A DNA stretch of 55,703 nucleotides from an uncultured Paracoccaceae bacterium (GTDB lineage: Bacteria > Pseudomonadota > Alphaproteobacteria > Rhodobacterales > Rhodobacteraceae): positions 1-55,703 of the forward strand of contig CALKOT010000043.1 of assembly GCA_938092015.1 (NCBI GenBank), read 5' to 3'. The notes beneath the pieces are model-generated. The model made no database searches, had not been told where the DNA came from, and saw nothing but the letters and a program-made list of their open reading frames with translations. The position numbers and the translations under genes were made by a program. Positions 25,897 to 36,799 of the stretch are shown here, in pieces; within the stretch, counting starts at the first letter, position 1; each line of letters starts with the position of its first letter.

Positions 25897-27216
25897 TCAA
25901 GCGATTTCGGCGGCGCCTTCGTCAGCAGTGATCACAAGATCACCAGCAGAGGCTGGGAATGTCGCTGCAAACTTAGCAAAGGCGCCCGTTCCTGCCCGAA
26001 CAGTCAGTACGGCGCCATCTTCTTCGTCACGCCGGGCAAGAACGTCAGTGTGACGATACAACCAAGCCAGCGCTGCGCCCTCAGCGTGATCAATGTGCAA
26101 ATCACGCGTAACTTCATCGGCGCCTAAGCGTTCATTGATCAGGTCCTGAAACGCTTCTGCGCCTTCGCCAGTCAGCGCTGACATCGCGAGGACGTCTTCA
26201 GCGCGATCCAGGCGGTTTCTAAGGGCGTGCGCTTCATCTTCCGGCAGCAAATCGAGTTTGTTGTAGACGGTGATGATCCGATCCAGCCGTTCGTCTTCTA
26301 GGCCCAGCTCGCGCAGCGTTGTCAGAACATCTTCGCCCTGCGCATCTGAATCGACATGTGAAGCATCGCGTACGTGGACAACAACGTCAGCTTCAAGCAC
26401 CTCTTCCAGCGTTGCGCGGAAGGCGGCGATCAGCTGGGTGGGCAAATCGGCGACAAACCCAACAGTGTCAGAAAGGATGATTTGGCGTCCACCAGATAGC
26501 TGAATGCCGCGCATTGTTGGATCCAATGTGGCGAACAGCATGTCTTTTGCCAGAACTTTCGCGCCAGTCAGACGATTGAAGAGGGTCGACTTGCCAGCGT
26601 TTGTATAACCAACAAGCGCTACTACAGGGTATGGCGCGCGCTTGCGAGCAGCACGTTGCAAGCCACGGGTCTGCACGGTCTTGGATAGCTGGCGACGCAG
26701 CTTGCCCATCCGTTCGGACAGTGCCCTTCGGTCAGCCTCAATCTGCGTTTCACCTGGTCCGCCGACAAACCCAAGGCCACCGCGCTGGCGTTCGAGGTGC
26801 GTCCAAGCCCGTACAAGGCGTGATTTCTGATATTCCAGATGCGCAAGCTCCACCTGCATTGACCCTTCACGGGTCTCCGCACGGTCGCCAAAAATCTCCA
26901 GTATTAGCCCTGTACGGTCAAGAATTTTGACTTTCCAGGTCTTTTCAAGGTTCTGCTGTTGTTTGGGCGTGATCGCACCATTGACGATCACCAGTTCAAC
27001 CTCTGCGCCGTGCAGCAGACCACCTAGTTCCTCTATCTTGCCCGACCCGAACAGCCAGCCTGCGCGAGGTTGAGTTAGCGGCACAACATCAGCCCCGACC
27101 ACGTTTAGATCTAACGCTTCAGTCAGGTTCACTGCTTCTGCAAGCAAAGTTTCAGGCGCGCGCGACAAGGATGCCGCGCTGCGCAGATCTGGGTGGAGGA
27201 CGTAGGCGCGCGTCAT
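25897..27216 (-). CDS. hflX: Ribosome-associated GTPase HflX
   Basis: This 439-residue GTPase has an N-terminal HflX domain (GSGKIEELGGLL and IVNGAITPKQQQNLEK, then KILDRTGLILEIFGDRAETREG), a coiled-coil with GGPGETQIEADRR, and the G domain: G1 GYTNAGKST, G3 DTVGF and G4 NKLD. HflX binds the 50S ribosome and splits stalled ribosomes under stress. It follows hfq by 18 bp, the conserved hfq-hflX pair of proteobacteria. The stop is 87 bp from the start of the polyamine operon on the same strand. Confidence 0.96.
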   Translation of the reverse strand: MTRAYVLHPDLRSAASLSRAPETLLAEAVNLTEALDLNVVGADVVPLTQPRAGWLFGSGKIEELGGLLHGAEVELVIVNGAITPKQQQNLEKTWKVKILDRTGLILEIFGDRAETREGSMQVELAHLEYQKSRLVRAWTHLERQRGGLGFVGGPGETQIEADRRALSERMGKLRRQLSKTVQTRGLQRAARKRAPYPVVALVGYTNAGKSTLFNRLTGAKVLAKDMLFATLDPTMRGIQLSGGRQIILSDTVGFVADLPTQLIAAFRATLEEVLEADVVVHVRDASHVDSDAQGEDVLTTLRELGLEDERLDRIITVYNKLDLLPEDEAHALRNRLDRAEDVLAMSALTGEGAEAFQDLINERLGADEVTRDLHIDHAEGAALAWLYRHTDVLARRDEEDGAVLTVRAGTGAFAKFAATFPASAGDLVITADEGAAEIA

Positions 27217-27234
27217 GACGCGCCCATTACGGTA

Positions 27235-27474
27235 TCAGGCAGAATCTTCGCCTTCGTACAGGCTGATCGGCTGCGCTGGCATGACAGTTGAAATCGCATG
27301 CTTATAAACAAGCTGAGATTGCCCATCACGGCGCAGAAGCACGCAAAAATTGTCAAACCAAGTGATCACGCCCTGCAATTTCACGCCATTCACCAGGAAT
27401 GTCGTTACAGGGACCTTGTTCTTACGAACATGGTTCAGAAAAGCGTCCTGGAGGTTCTGTTTGTCGCTGGCCAT
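27235..27474 (-). CDS. hfq: RNA chaperone Hfq
   Basis: This 79-residue protein is a complete Hfq: [41 protein letters not shown] (Sm1) and [12 protein letters not shown] (Sm2 with the YKHA motif). Hfq forms a hexamer that pairs small RNAs with mRNAs. Length is typical for alphaproteobacteria, without the long acidic C-terminus of enterobacteria. It is followed by hflX. The 127 bp between it and trkH probably contain its promoter; I see no clear box. In alphaproteobacteria Hfq also affects nitrogen regulation, which fits the neighbouring ntr genes. Confidence 0.98.
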   Translation of the reverse strand: MASDKQNLQDAFLNHVRKNKVPVTTFLVNGVKLQGVITWFDNFCVLLRRDGQSQLVYKHAISTVMPAQPISLYEGEDSA

Positions 27475-27601
27475 GCCTATTTTCCTTTGTTCTTTGCATG
27501 TCCCGGGTAAGGGGGCCGCGTTGGCGGACGACTGGATTATGTTCGCTGCGCCGCACCATTTCCAGTGGAAACTTCGAAAGTCTTCGTGATGTGTGACAAA
27601 A

Positions 27602-29134
27602 TCAACGCATCAGGTTGGGGTTGAGCATGGCGATAAGCGCCAGCGTCTCAACCCTTCCACAGATCATTGCGGCGACAAGGATGGCGCGCGCTTCGGGCGT
27701 CAGGGTCGTACGCCAGCTACCATCGATGACCGCTACTCCAAATACAGGGCCGGTGTTCGACAGGGCCGCTACTGCGGCAGCGAGGCTTAACTCAAACCGC
27801 AGGCCAGTCAGGCTTAACGCCAGCATTGTCAGCGCTAGCGTTACCAAAAACAGCATCAGAAAAACCCAGGCGATTTGCGCGCCTTCGCGGCGCAAACCAC
27901 GTTTTGCAACGCCCGATCCGGCGATAGATGAGGGGCGAACCAATCGTTCCATTTCCCTCTCCCCATGTTTGAACAGGGCATAAGCGCGCAACAGTTTGAT
28001 CCCGCCGGCGGTTGACGCTATGCCACCGCCCATAATTGCGAGGCCCATCAGGACGAGGCCAGGGTTGCCTAGCCCACTCCAAGATCTGGCTGTTTCCCAA
28101 CTGTCCGAGGGAACGCCAGCGGTTACGGCAAACGACAATGCCGTGAAAAAACCGCCCCAGAGCGCGGCCATCGGATCGACGATATCGGCGTCAGCCGTGA
28201 TATCCAAAGCACCGAAGAAATGGCGCAGGAACAGCCACAGGCTGACCAATACAACAACGAAGATCAAAACCCGGGTTTCAGGATCTGCGCGAAATCGGCT
28301 GACGCGGTCTGATAGCGACTTTTCACTTCGATAAAGATGTCTGGACGCAGCGACGACGAGGAAGAATACCACCACCACTTCGCCTTTTGCGCCCACGTCG
28401 GCGAACATGCCGTCATTCGATACCTGAAGGCCACTCGTTGAAATCAGGCTGAATGCAGAAGCCAAGGCTTTGAACGGTTCTTGACCCACAGCTATCAGCA
28501 GCAGTGTCAGTATTGCCGTCAACGACAGATAGACTGGTGTTATGCTGCGGATTGCCCGTGCGATACGATCACCAGCCGCCTCGCGTTTTTGTCCACCGGC
28601 CCATTTCGGCATCCCCCTCAGACGCCCAATAGAGTCACCTCTATCCAACGCACCGCGAACTTCATAGCCGCCAAGATTGCGCGGAGCGAGCAGTGCAAAA
28701 GCCATTGTCAGGGCGATCATACCGCCGAACCAGCCGCAAAGAACCCGCCATAGATTGATAGGATCACTTAGTTCACCGGGCCGATCAAAGATTGATGCGC
28801 CGGTTGTCGTCAACGCTGACACCATCTCGAAATAGACGGCCTCATAAGACGCTTGCGGGAGGGCGAAATAGATCGGCAGTGCGGCAACCCCCGGCCCAAC
28901 TATCAGAACACCCGCCAATGTAAGAAATTCCGCCCGCGCCTCTGCCGGGCTTACACGCCCTTGGTAGGCGAGCGTCAGGAGAAGGGCTGCAATGCTGGTA
29001 AAAACAAAGGCGTAGCCAAAGGCCTTCGCTTCAGCCCACAAACCCTGATTGATCGCTGTAATGATTGGCGCCAGAGACAGGAAAGCCAGCGTAAACAGGA
29101 AGAGACCAAAAACCGGATAGCCGCGCCAGCTCAT
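27602..29134 (-). CDS. trkH: Trk-type potassium uptake channel subunit TrkH
   Basis: This 510-residue membrane protein is the K+-translocating subunit of the Trk system. Four pore-loop segments with the filter glycines are visible: [33 protein letters not shown] and [11 protein letters not shown]. The N-terminus has two strongly hydrophobic helices ([15 protein letters not shown]). Its start is three bases from the stop of trkA, so the two are one transcription unit. Confidence 0.95.
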   Translation of the reverse strand: MSWRGYPVFGLFLFTLAFLSLAPIITAINQGLWAEAKAFGYAFVFTSIAALLLTLAYQGRVSPAEARAEFLTLAGVLIVGPGVAALPIYFALPQASYEAVYFEMVSALTTTGASIFDRPGELSDPINLWRVLCGWFGGMIALTMAFALLAPRNLGGYEVRGALDRGDSIGRLRGMPKWAGGQKREAAGDRIARAIRSITPVYLSLTAILTLLLIAVGQEPFKALASAFSLISTSGLQVSNDGMFADVGAKGEVVVVFFLVVAASRHLYRSEKSLSDRVSRFRADPETRVLIFVVVLVSLWLFLRHFFGALDITADADIVDPMAALWGGFFTALSFAVTAGVPSDSWETARSWSGLGNPGLVLMGLAIMGGGIASTAGGIKLLRAYALFKHGEREMERLVRPSSIAGSGVAKRGLRREGAQIAWVFLMLFLVTLALTMLALSLTGLRFELSLAAAVAALSNTGPVFGVAVIDGSWRTTLTPEARAILVAAMICGRVETLALIAMLNPNLMR

Positions 29135-29137
29135 CGG

Positions 29138-30514
29138 TCAAAAGAAGTCGATGGATACGCGGAACATTTGCTCGATCTGTTTGACGACTGATGACTCGGC
29201 AAAAATCACGACACGGCAATCTTCTTTGATGATCGTATCACCCTTCGGAAGGATCACTTTTCCATCAGACAGTACGGCGCCGACAGACGCGCCTTTAGGA
29301 AACTTAGCCTCACGCAGGCGTTTCCCGGCGATGTTTGAGGTTGAGAGAACCTGTACTTCGATAATCTCTGCTTCACCTTCGCCGATAGAATGGACCGACC
29401 GCACCCTGCCCCGCCGGATATGGCGCAGGATTGTCGATGCAGTTGCTGCACGTGGATTGATGACCGTGTCGACGCCCAGCGAGCCTGACATGTTCGAAAA
29501 CACTGGATTATTCGTCAAGGCGATGGTCTGCGCAGCGCCTGCTTTCTTGCATAGCGCCGTAGCAAGCAGGTTGACCTTGTCGTCTTCGGTCAACGCGATT
29601 GCCGCATCAGCAGATGCGACGCCAGCTTCTTCCAACAACTCAGGCTCAAGCCCGTCGCCATGCAGGACAACAGTGTCATTCAACCGGTCAGCGACGAACT
29701 CTGCCCGGGCGCGATCCCGTTCGATAATGCGTACACGAGTGTCGCGAGGCCCGTCTTCAAGCATCTGGGCCAAGGTCATACCAACCGTACCCCCACCGAT
29801 GATGACGATGCTATGGGCCGGCGGACGGTCGCCTCCAAAGATCGACATGGCGCGGGCGATATCTTTCTTGGTCGACAGCACGTAAATCTGGTCACCACAT
29901 TCCAGATGGTCGCTCGAAGAGGCCGCCTGAATGACGTCATCCCTGCGAAAGCCCAAAACAAAAGCGTCGAGTGTGCTGAACAACTCAGTCAATTGGCGAA
30001 GTGGCGTATTCACAACGGCGCAATCTTCACCAAGGTTTATTGCCGCTACGATAACCTCACCATCCAGGAATTCAGCCATGTCCGACGCTGCGGGGCTGGT
30101 AAGTCGGTCCATCGCAACGCGTGCGATCTCAGCCTCTGGCGAGATGATCACGTCAATAGGCATGTGGTCACGGCGAAAGAGGTCTGACCAGCGTGTCTGC
30201 AGATATGACTGCGCCCGAATTCGAGCGATCTTTTGCGGAACATTGAATTCTGTATGGGCGACCTGGCAGGCGACCATATTCACTTCATCCAATTGAGTGA
30301 CTGCGATCAGCATATCTGCATCATCAGCGCCAGCTCGTTCCTGAATGTCGGGGTGAGAGGCATGTCCAACGATACCACCGACATCAAGCTTATCCGTAAC
30401 CCGCCTCACAAGAGCCGGGTCCTGATCGATAACTGTTACTGTCTGACCCTCGTCAGACAGGCGTCTGGCGATTTGCTCACCGACAAGGCCTGCGCCGCAT
30501 ATGACAATTTTCAT
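29138..30514 (-). CDS. trkA: Trk potassium transport peripheral subunit TrkA
   Basis: This 458-residue cytoplasmic protein has two RCK modules, each a Rossmann NAD-binding part with a TrkA_C part. The first Rossmann loop is VICGAGLVGEQIA at the N-terminus and the second is IIGGGTVGMTLA near residue 240. It gates the TrkH channel in response to nucleotides. The tail VIFAESSVVKQIEQMFRVS is typical. It lies 74 bp after ntrX and just ahead of trkH, the usual order in Rhodobacterales and rhizobia. Confidence 0.96.
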   Translation of the reverse strand: MKIVICGAGLVGEQIARRLSDEGQTVTVIDQDPALVRRVTDKLDVGGIVGHASHPDIQERAGADDADMLIAVTQLDEVNMVACQVAHTEFNVPQKIARIRAQSYLQTRWSDLFRRDHMPIDVIISPEAEIARVAMDRLTSPAASDMAEFLDGEVIVAAINLGEDCAVVNTPLRQLTELFSTLDAFVLGFRRDDVIQAASSSDHLECGDQIYVLSTKKDIARAMSIFGGDRPPAHSIVIIGGGTVGMTLAQMLEDGPRDTRVRIIERDRARAEFVADRLNDTVVLHGDGLEPELLEEAGVASADAAIALTEDDKVNLLATALCKKAGAAQTIALTNNPVFSNMSGSLGVDTVINPRAATASTILRHIRRGRVRSVHSIGEGEAEIIEVQVLSTSNIAGKRLREAKFPKGASVGAVLSDGKVILPKGDTIIKEDCRVVIFAESSVVKQIEQMFRVSIDFF

Positions 30515-30588
30515 TCAGCGCTCCGCTTCAGAGACCGGGATCATGATCAGATGGAGGGCTGCCGTCAATTGGGCGCCCATATTCGAAG

Positions 30589-31995
30589 TCAACCTTCTTC
30601 TTGGTTCACTTGCGCAATCCGCGCGCCGCCGGCATTCGAAGTTGTGACATTCAACGACTTCAGTTTGCGGTGAAGCGCAGAACGCTCCATTCCCACAAAC
30701 GCTGCAGTTTTCGAAATATTGCCGCCGAACCGATTTATCTGCGCGACGAGGTAATCGCGTTCAAACAATTCGCGCGCTTCGCGAAGCGGCAAACTCGCCT
30801 GCGCTGCAGAAAGCTGCGTGGCGTCAGATTTGTCGGGTGACCGCCCCGTGTCAGACGTCAGTTCGTCGAGACTAATTTCCTCGCCTTCGCCGCCAAGGAT
30901 CATAAGGCGTTCGAGAACGTTGCGTAACTGACGCACGTTGCCAGGCCAATTAAATGTCTGAAGAGCCGCCATCGCCTCATCGGAAAAGGCGCGCTTTGGA
31001 AGACCTTGCTCACCAGAGATGGTTTCAATGAAATGTTCGGCAAGAACCGGAATATCTTCGCGCCGCATGTCCAACGACGGCACTTCAATAGGAACGACAT
31101 TCAAGCGGTGATACAGATCCTCACGGAACCGACCCGCTGCAATTTCACCTTTCAGATCGCGGGTGGAGGCTGAGACAAGGCGCACATCTACCCGCACCAG
31201 TTCGCCTGACCCTGGCCGCTGAAAGCTTTGATCCACAAGAATTCGAAGGATCTTTGCCTGCGTACCCATCGGCATCTCTGCGACTTCATCAAAGAACAAT
31301 GTCCCGCTATGGGCCTGGTCAAACAGTCCAAGCTCCAACCGACCATCATTGTGCAACCGGCCAAAAAGGACCTCTTCCATCATATGCGGCTCGATCGTCG
31401 CGGCATTCGAAACGATAAATGGCTCGGAAGCACGGTCAGACTTTTCGTGAATATGGCGGGCGGCGACCTCTTTGCCGGCGCCCGGTGGCCCCGTCAGAAC
31501 AACGCGGCTGGCGGTGCGGGCAACGCGATCCAATCTCGCACGTAACGCGGCCATAGACTGCCCACCGCCGATCATCTGATAATCGCGACTTTCACGTTCC
31601 TTCAGAACTGCATTCTCTCGGCGCAGATTGTTCGCTTCCAATGCTCTGCCCACAACAACCAGCAACTGATCGGTATTGAATGGCTTTTCAATGAAGTCGT
31701 AAGCGCCCTGCTTTATCGCAGCGACCGCGATCTCAATATTGCCATGGCCGGAAATAATCACCACAGGCACATCTGGATTGTCACGCTTCACGGATTTCAA
31801 TATCTCGATGCCGTCCATCCGGCTGCCTTGCAGCCAGATATCAAGGATAATCAAACTGGGCTGCGACTGCGCAACTGCAGCCAGTGCGCCGTCAGCCTCC
31901 ATCGCCTGGCGAACCTTGTAGCCCTCGTCTTCGAGGATGTCGGAGATCAAGGCGCGAATATCGGCCTCATCGTCGACGATCAGAATATCACTCAT
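30589..31995 (-). CDS. ntrX: Response regulator NtrX, lacking a canonical GAFTGA loop
   Basis: This 468-residue regulator has a receiver domain (phospho-acceptor Asp52 in LIILDIWLQGS), an AAA+ domain (Walker A GPPGAGKE, Walker B TLFFDEVAEMP) and a C-terminal Fis-type helix-turn-helix (NISKTAAFVGMERSALHRKL). Between ELFG-like VLFGRLH and LFDQAHSGTLFFDE the region is short and the sigma54-contact motif GAFTGA is absent. It probably does not remodel sigma54 polymerase and may act as a repressor or with the housekeeping sigma factor (inference). The stop/start overlap with ntrY is four bases (31992-31995). Confidence 0.93.
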   Translation of the reverse strand: MSDILIVDDEADIRALISDILEDEGYKVRQAMEADGALAAVAQSQPSLIILDIWLQGSRMDGIEILKSVKRDNPDVPVVIISGHGNIEIAVAAIKQGAYDFIEKPFNTDQLLVVVGRALEANNLRRENAVLKERESRDYQMIGGGQSMAALRARLDRVARTASRVVLTGPPGAGKEVAARHIHEKSDRASEPFIVSNAATIEPHMMEEVLFGRLHNDGRLELGLFDQAHSGTLFFDEVAEMPMGTQAKILRILVDQSFQRPGSGELVRVDVRLVSASTRDLKGEIAAGRFREDLYHRLNVVPIEVPSLDMRREDIPVLAEHFIETISGEQGLPKRAFSDEAMAALQTFNWPGNVRQLRNVLERLMILGGEGEEISLDELTSDTGRSPDKSDATQLSAAQASLPLREARELFERDYLVAQINRFGGNISKTAAFVGMERSALHRKLKSLNVTTSNAGGARIAQVNQEEG

Positions 31996-34241
31996 GCCTC
32001 AGTCTTCTTATTATTGTTTTCTATCCGTTTCACCCCACCGACAGGCAGTGTGAGCGTGACTTTGGCGCCCATGTGGGGCCCATTGTCGGGTGGCGCGGCG
32101 TCCTCCAACGTCAATACGCCTTGATGCTGTTCTGCGATCTTTTTGACGATAGCGAGGCCTAAACCTGTCCCTTTTTCGCGCGTGGTCACATAGGGCTCTG
32201 TAAGTCGAGCGCGCTCAGCGTTAGGAAGTCCGACGCCATTATCCTCGACAGAAATGGCGACGACATCGCCGATATCGACCGTGATGCGAACCTGGCCTTT
32301 ACCGGCGAACTCAGGATCTTCCTCAATTCGGCCCTCTATGGCCTCGCAAGCGTTTTTCAATAGATTGGTCAGCGCTTGATGGATCATTCCTCTATCCAAG
32401 TTAAGCGAAACCGGGCCTTCATCGCCAAATCGATTGAACGCCACATCTTCGCGCGCAGAACTTTGCAAAAGGATTGCATCGCGAACGACCTCAACGATCT
32501 CAACTGTATTTGCCTGCGGTTCTGGCATTCGGGCGAAACGCGAGAACTCATCAACCATGCGTCGGATATCACCCGCCTGGCGTACGATGACATCTGCATA
32601 GCGGTTAAGGCCTTCAGCCTCTTCCCCGTCCAGCTTCGCGAATTTGCGCTTCAATCTCTCAGCTGACAACTGAATGGGGGTCAATGGATTCTTGATTTCA
32701 TGCGCAATTCGGCGCGCCACATCGCCCCAAGCCGCTTCTCGCTGAGCAGAGACGAGCGCGGTCAGATCATCAATCGTCATCACATATCCCTGATCGATGT
32801 CCTTGCTGGACCGGGCAGAGACGCGGACGAGTAGTTCCCGCTGGGCGCCGTTGATGGTCATTTCAATCTGGCTGAGCGTCGACCCCGCCACAGACGTAGC
32901 TGCCTTTTCAAAAACGCCAACTGCTGCAGGCGCAATAGCGCTTAGGTCTTTTCCAGTTGGATCGGCGTCTATGCCCAGCATTTTCAGCGCAGCGTCATTG
33001 GCAAGCTCAACACCGCCGTCGGCGTCCAGGCCGATCACACCCGCTGAAACGCCCGAGAGGACAGTTTCTGTAAAATTCCGCCGCTCTTCACTGTCGCGAT
33101 TGGCGCTGAGCAAGGCGTCGCGCTGACCTTTGACTTGCGCTGTCATCCTGTTGAAAACCATCGATAACAAAGCAACTTCGTCGTCGGTCTTATTTTCCGG
33201 CACTTTGACATCAAAGTCACCTTCACCAACCCGTTCCGCTGCACTTGCAAGAACACCGATGGGTTGTGAGAGGCGTTCAGCGAACCAAAGCCCCAGCCAG
33301 ATAGCAGCCGTGATAACAAGGACAGCGAAGCCTAGATAAACAAGCGCATAACCTGTGATGACGCGACCTCTGCCGTCATCGAATTGGCGATAGTCGTTAA
33401 CCGTTTCCGCTGTTCGCTCAATTATTTCCAGAACATCACGGTCAATATTACGCGAAACGAAGAGATACATGTCAGCGGTCTCATCAAGAAAAACCAGCGC
33501 TCGCGCTTCACTTTTCTCAAGATCTTCAAACACGACGAGATCGCCCAAACGCGCATCAGACACCTGCTTTTCTGTAGGTGCATCATAGGTGAACTTGTAG
33601 CTGAATTCACCACGGCCGACGATTTCACGCTCACTATTGATTAGATACGCCTCAGGAAAGCCTCGAGCAGTTTGCTGAAGCCTAAGGTCCTGAATCAGAG
33701 CGTTTAGAGGGCGTCCGAGAGACGCAGCTCGATTCAAATCGGCTGCAAAGGCGGCAACCGCGCCGAAGATCGCATCTCGCCGTTCTCTTTGATATGCGAC
33801 GGCTGTCAGCGCCGAATTGTTCACGACGGACCTGACCTTGTCGTTGAACTGCGCCTCAAAGCCAAAATACAATGACACAGCCGCAAACACAGCGACGATA
33901 ATCGTCGGCACAATCGCAATGATGGCGAAAATGCCCGTCAGCCGCAGATGCAAAGCGGCACCAGCCGAACTGGACCTGCGTGTCCCGATAAGCGCGAACA
34001 CGCGCCAGGCGATCAACCCGAATAAAAGGATCAGGTAGGCGAAATCAGCCACAAAGAGCGGCAAAAGGACGACTTCAGGCGCTACGCTGCTGCGATTGAG
34101 CGCAACCATTGTAGCGATGACCAACCCAAGGCCGATCAAAGTCAGCATTATCACCACCGGCGCAGTAAAACTTCCGGACCGGAAAAAGTAGCCAAGCCAT
34201 GTCGGTGAAGTAGGTATCGGGCCGTCAGATTGGATCGCCAT
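31992..34241 (-). CDS. ntrY: Sensor histidine kinase NtrY
   Basis: This 749-residue membrane kinase has N-terminal hydrophobic helices (about 28-50, 58-85, 102-128), an extracytoplasmic sensor segment, another helix at about 297-320, a HAMP domain (about 322-375), a PAS domain (from about 387), and a HisKA/HATPase core. The phospho-acceptor is His514 in [17 protein letters not shown]. The ATPase boxes are LLKNACEAIEG, VEDNGVGLP and EKGTGLGLAIVKK. It senses nitrogen or redox state and phosphorylates NtrX. It follows ntrC by 21 bp. Confidence 0.95.
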   Translation of the reverse strand: MAIQSDGPIPTSPTWLGYFFRSGSFTAPVVIMLTLIGLGLVIATMVALNRSSVAPEVVLLPLFVADFAYLILLFGLIAWRVFALIGTRRSSSAGAALHLRLTGIFAIIAIVPTIIVAVFAAVSLYFGFEAQFNDKVRSVVNNSALTAVAYQRERRDAIFGAVAAFAADLNRAASLGRPLNALIQDLRLQQTARGFPEAYLINSEREIVGRGEFSYKFTYDAPTEKQVSDARLGDLVVFEDLEKSEARALVFLDETADMYLFVSRNIDRDVLEIIERTAETVNDYRQFDDGRGRVITGYALVYLGFAVLVITAAIWLGLWFAERLSQPIGVLASAAERVGEGDFDVKVPENKTDDEVALLSMVFNRMTAQVKGQRDALLSANRDSEERRNFTETVLSGVSAGVIGLDADGGVELANDAALKMLGIDADPTGKDLSAIAPAAVGVFEKAATSVAGSTLSQIEMTINGAQRELLVRVSARSSKDIDQGYVMTIDDLTALVSAQREAAWGDVARRIAHEIKNPLTPIQLSAERLKRKFAKLDGEEAEGLNRYADVIVRQAGDIRRMVDEFSRFARMPEPQANTVEIVEVVRDAILLQSSAREDVAFNRFGDEGPVSLNLDRGMIHQALTNLLKNACEAIEGRIEEDPEFAGKGQVRITVDIGDVVAISVEDNGVGLPNAERARLTEPYVTTREKGTGLGLAIVKKIAEQHQGVLTLEDAAPPDNGPHMGAKVTLTLPVGGVKRIENNNKKTEA

Positions 34242-34262
34242 AGGGCCAAAACTGTTGCATCG

Positions 34263-35717
34263 TTACATCAGTTTCTTGCCGCGTGTGACAGGAATGTCAA
34301 GGTCTCGGATCTTCTTGCGAAGGGTGTTGCGGTTAATCCCCAGCACATCCGCAGCTTTCAATTGATTGCCGCGTGTCACCATCAGCGTCAGAGCGATCAA
34401 AGGCAGCTCTACCTCTTTTAACACGCGATCATATAGGCCTGGTGGAGGAGGCGCATCACCATGCAGGCTGAAATAGCGGTTAAGGTGGTGTTCAACCGCA
34501 GCCCCCAGATTTTCACCCATCACAGGTTGAGGCTCTGCTGCTGAGGTTGGACGGGCGACAAGTTCTTCTTCCACCATTCCAGCATCTATAATGTCATTGG
34601 CGCAAAGTGCAGCGAGACGCTTCATCAAATTTTCCAGCTCACGCACATTGCCGGTCCATTCCTGTTCACACAGCACATCAAGCGCCTTTTGGCTAACCGC
34701 TTTTCTTGGCAAGCCTTCACGTTCAGCCCGCGTCAGGAATGCCCGCGCAAGATCCGGGATGTCTTCGATCCGCTCTCTGAGCGGCGGCAAACGAAGCGGG
34801 ACTACGTTCAGGCGATAGAACAAGTCTTCGCGGAACCGGCCTTCGTTGATCAGGCTTCGTAGATCCTGATGGGTCGCGGCCACGATACGCACATCGGACT
34901 TGATCGATTTGCGACCGCCAACTGTACTAAATTCACCCTCTTGAAGCACACGCAGCAAACGGGTTTGGGCGTCAGCTGGCATATCGCCGATTTCATCGAG
35001 AAACAGCGTGCCCCCTTGCGCAAGCTCGAACTTGCCGGCGCTACGTTCATTCGCGCCAGTGAACGCGCCACGTTCATGCCCGAACAGTTCCGATTCAATC
35101 AATTCACGCGGGATTGCAGCCATATTGACGGCGACAAAAGGCATTTCTTTGCGACGACCAAAGTTATGCAACGCCTTGGCGACCAGTTCTTTCCCCGTGC
35201 CGCTTTCCCCCGTGATCATCACAGTAAGGTCTGTGTTCATCAGTCGCGCCATGATGCGGTAAACTTCCTGCATTGCCGAAGATCGACCAATCAATGGCAA
35301 GCCTTCATCTTTGGCGCGTAATGGAGTTGGCGCCGCATCTTCCTGTGGGCTTAAGCCCTCCAGCGCTTTCTTGACGTGGCTTAACAGCTCTTTCAGGTCG
35401 AAGGGCTTTGGCAGATACTCATGCGCCCCTACCTCTGCTGCACGAATTGCCGTCATCACCGTGTTTTGTGCGCTCATCACGATGACGGGCAGATCGGGTC
35501 GTTTTTTGCGGATGGCTGGCAACAGGTCCAATGCATCGCCATCTGGCATCATCACATCGGTGACAATCAGATCGCCTTCTCCATCTTCAACCCAGCGCCA
35601 CAGTGTAGACGTCGATCCTGTGGTCCGAACGCGGCATCCAATCCGGGTCAAAGCCTGGTTCAACACGGTTCGAATTGAACGGTCATCGTCGGCAAGAAGG
35701 ACAGTTCCAAGCGACAT
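34263..35717 (-). CDS. ntrC: Nitrogen regulator NtrC, sigma54-dependent activator
   Basis: This 484-residue protein has a receiver (Asp54 in [10 protein letters not shown]), an AAA+ domain (Walker A GESGTGKE, the sigma54-contact loop GAFTGA in [12 protein letters not shown], Walker [12 protein letters not shown]) and a Fis-type DNA-binding end ([20 protein letters not shown]). The intact GAFTGA contrasts with NtrX in the same cluster and with NtrC of Rhodobacter capsulatus, which is known to lack it and to use the housekeeping sigma factor. The start is the ATG at 35717, which shares bases with the ntrB stop (TAATG). An upstream in-frame extension to 35804 lies inside ntrB. Confidence 0.96.
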   Translation of the reverse strand: MSLGTVLLADDDRSIRTVLNQALTRIGCRVRTTGSTSTLWRWVEDGEGDLIVTDVMMPDGDALDLLPAIRKKRPDLPVIVMSAQNTVMTAIRAAEVGAHEYLPKPFDLKELLSHVKKALEGLSPQEDAAPTPLRAKDEGLPLIGRSSAMQEVYRIMARLMNTDLTVMITGESGTGKELVAKALHNFGRRKEMPFVAVNMAAIPRELIESELFGHERGAFTGANERSAGKFELAQGGTLFLDEIGDMPADAQTRLLRVLQEGEFSTVGGRKSIKSDVRIVAATHQDLRSLINEGRFREDLFYRLNVVPLRLPPLRERIEDIPDLARAFLTRAEREGLPRKAVSQKALDVLCEQEWTGNVRELENLMKRLAALCANDIIDAGMVEEELVARPTSAAEPQPVMGENLGAAVEHHLNRYFSLHGDAPPPPGLYDRVLKEVELPLIALTLMVTRGNQLKAADVLGINRNTLRKKIRDLDIPVTRGKKLM

Positions 35718-36799
35718 TAATTCGCCTCCACGAGAAGTTTGCTGTTTTCGCGCCAGATTGGCAGGCGCATCAGAAAGGTGGTCCAACCCGGGCGAGATAT
35801 GCACTCAATCGATCCGCCATGATCAGCAACGACTTTCGAAACGAGCGACAAACCAAGGCCTGATCCGCTTTTCTTCGAGGTTACAAAGGGTTCAAACATG
35901 TCTTGCTGCAGGTCTTCAGGAACGCCCACTCCGTTGTCCGATATCTGCAGTAGCAAGGGAACGCCGACGCGCGATCCACGCGGCCCAGCCATGGCGACAC
36001 CAGCGCGATAAGCCGTCTTCAAGCTGATTACGCCGCCAACGGCTGGTGTCGCTTCAGCAGCGTTTTTCAAGAGGTTGAGGATCACCTGAATCAACTGGTC
36101 CTGATCGCCAGGCACAGGCGGCAAGGAAGGGTCGTAGTCTTCTTGAAATCTGACATGTGCGCCAAAACCAGCTTCAGCGGATCTTTTTGCGCGATCGAGG
36201 ACATCGTGGATGTTCACGGGTTCTCGCTTCAAGGGGCCATTATCGCCGAAGCTTTCAACACGGTTCACCAGCGTTTCTATCCGCTCGGCTTCTTCGCGGA
36301 TCAACGCCGTCAATTGGCGATCATCGTCTGAAGCGTTCATTTCAAGAAGCTGCGCTGCGCCAGAGATGCCCGCAAGCGGGTTCTTGATCTCATGCGCCAG
36401 CATCGATCCGAGGCCAACGATGGACCGCGCGGCATTCCTGTGGGTCAGGCTGCGGTCGATCTTTTCTGCAAACGATCGGGGCTGCAATACCAGCAGAACT
36501 TCATCTGATCCTTCATGGGCGGATGCAATGAGGTCGATTTTTTCTATCGTGCGGCGTGGCCACAGAAATTCGATGTTGTGGTCCGAAGCATCGACTTTCC
36601 GCTCCCTCGCGCGACGAACGACCTCTGTAATGCGACCAGCTTCGCCAAAAACATCCTCCAGCGACCGGCCTTTCAACTGAGATTGACCAGTGGAAAGATA
36701 CGTCTCAGCCGCACCATTAATTGCGGCGATCTGGTCATCGGCGTCGATGATCAGGCTTGGTAACGGTAAGAGGGACCAGAAATTGTCGATCAGATTCAT
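35717..36799 (-). CDS. ntrB: Nitrogen sensor histidine kinase NtrB
   Basis: This 360-residue soluble kinase has a PAS domain (about 10-115) and a HisKA/HATPase core. His136 in [18 protein letters not shown] is the phospho-acceptor. [23 protein letters not shown] and [15 protein letters not shown] are the nucleotide-binding boxes. It has no membrane segment, as expected for NtrB, which is controlled by PII proteins. It overlaps dusB by ATGA and ntrC by one base, so dusB-ntrB-ntrC are translated as one unit. Confidence 0.96.
   Translation of the reverse strand: MNLIDNFWSLLPLPSLIIDADDQIAAINGAAETYLSTGQSQLKGRSLEDVFGEAGRITEVVRRARERKVDASDHNIEFLWPRRTIEKIDLIASAHEGSDEVLLVLQPRSFAEKIDRSLTHRNAARSIVGLGSMLAHEIKNPLAGISGAAQLLEMNASDDDRQLTALIREEAERIETLVNRVESFGDNGPLKREPVNIHDVLDRAKRSAEAGFGAHVRFQEDYDPSLPPVPGDQDQLIQVILNLLKNAAEATPAVGGVISLKTAYRAGVAMAGPRGSRVGVPLLLQISDNGVGVPEDLQQDMFEPFVTSKKSGSGLGLSLVSKVVADHGGSIECISRPGWTTFLMRLPIWRENSKLLVEAN

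Noticed and set aside
29151-29885. 244-codon forward open frame opposite trkA
   Set aside because: TrkA on the other strand has both Rossmann motifs; this frame is Ser/Arg/Thr-rich without motifs.
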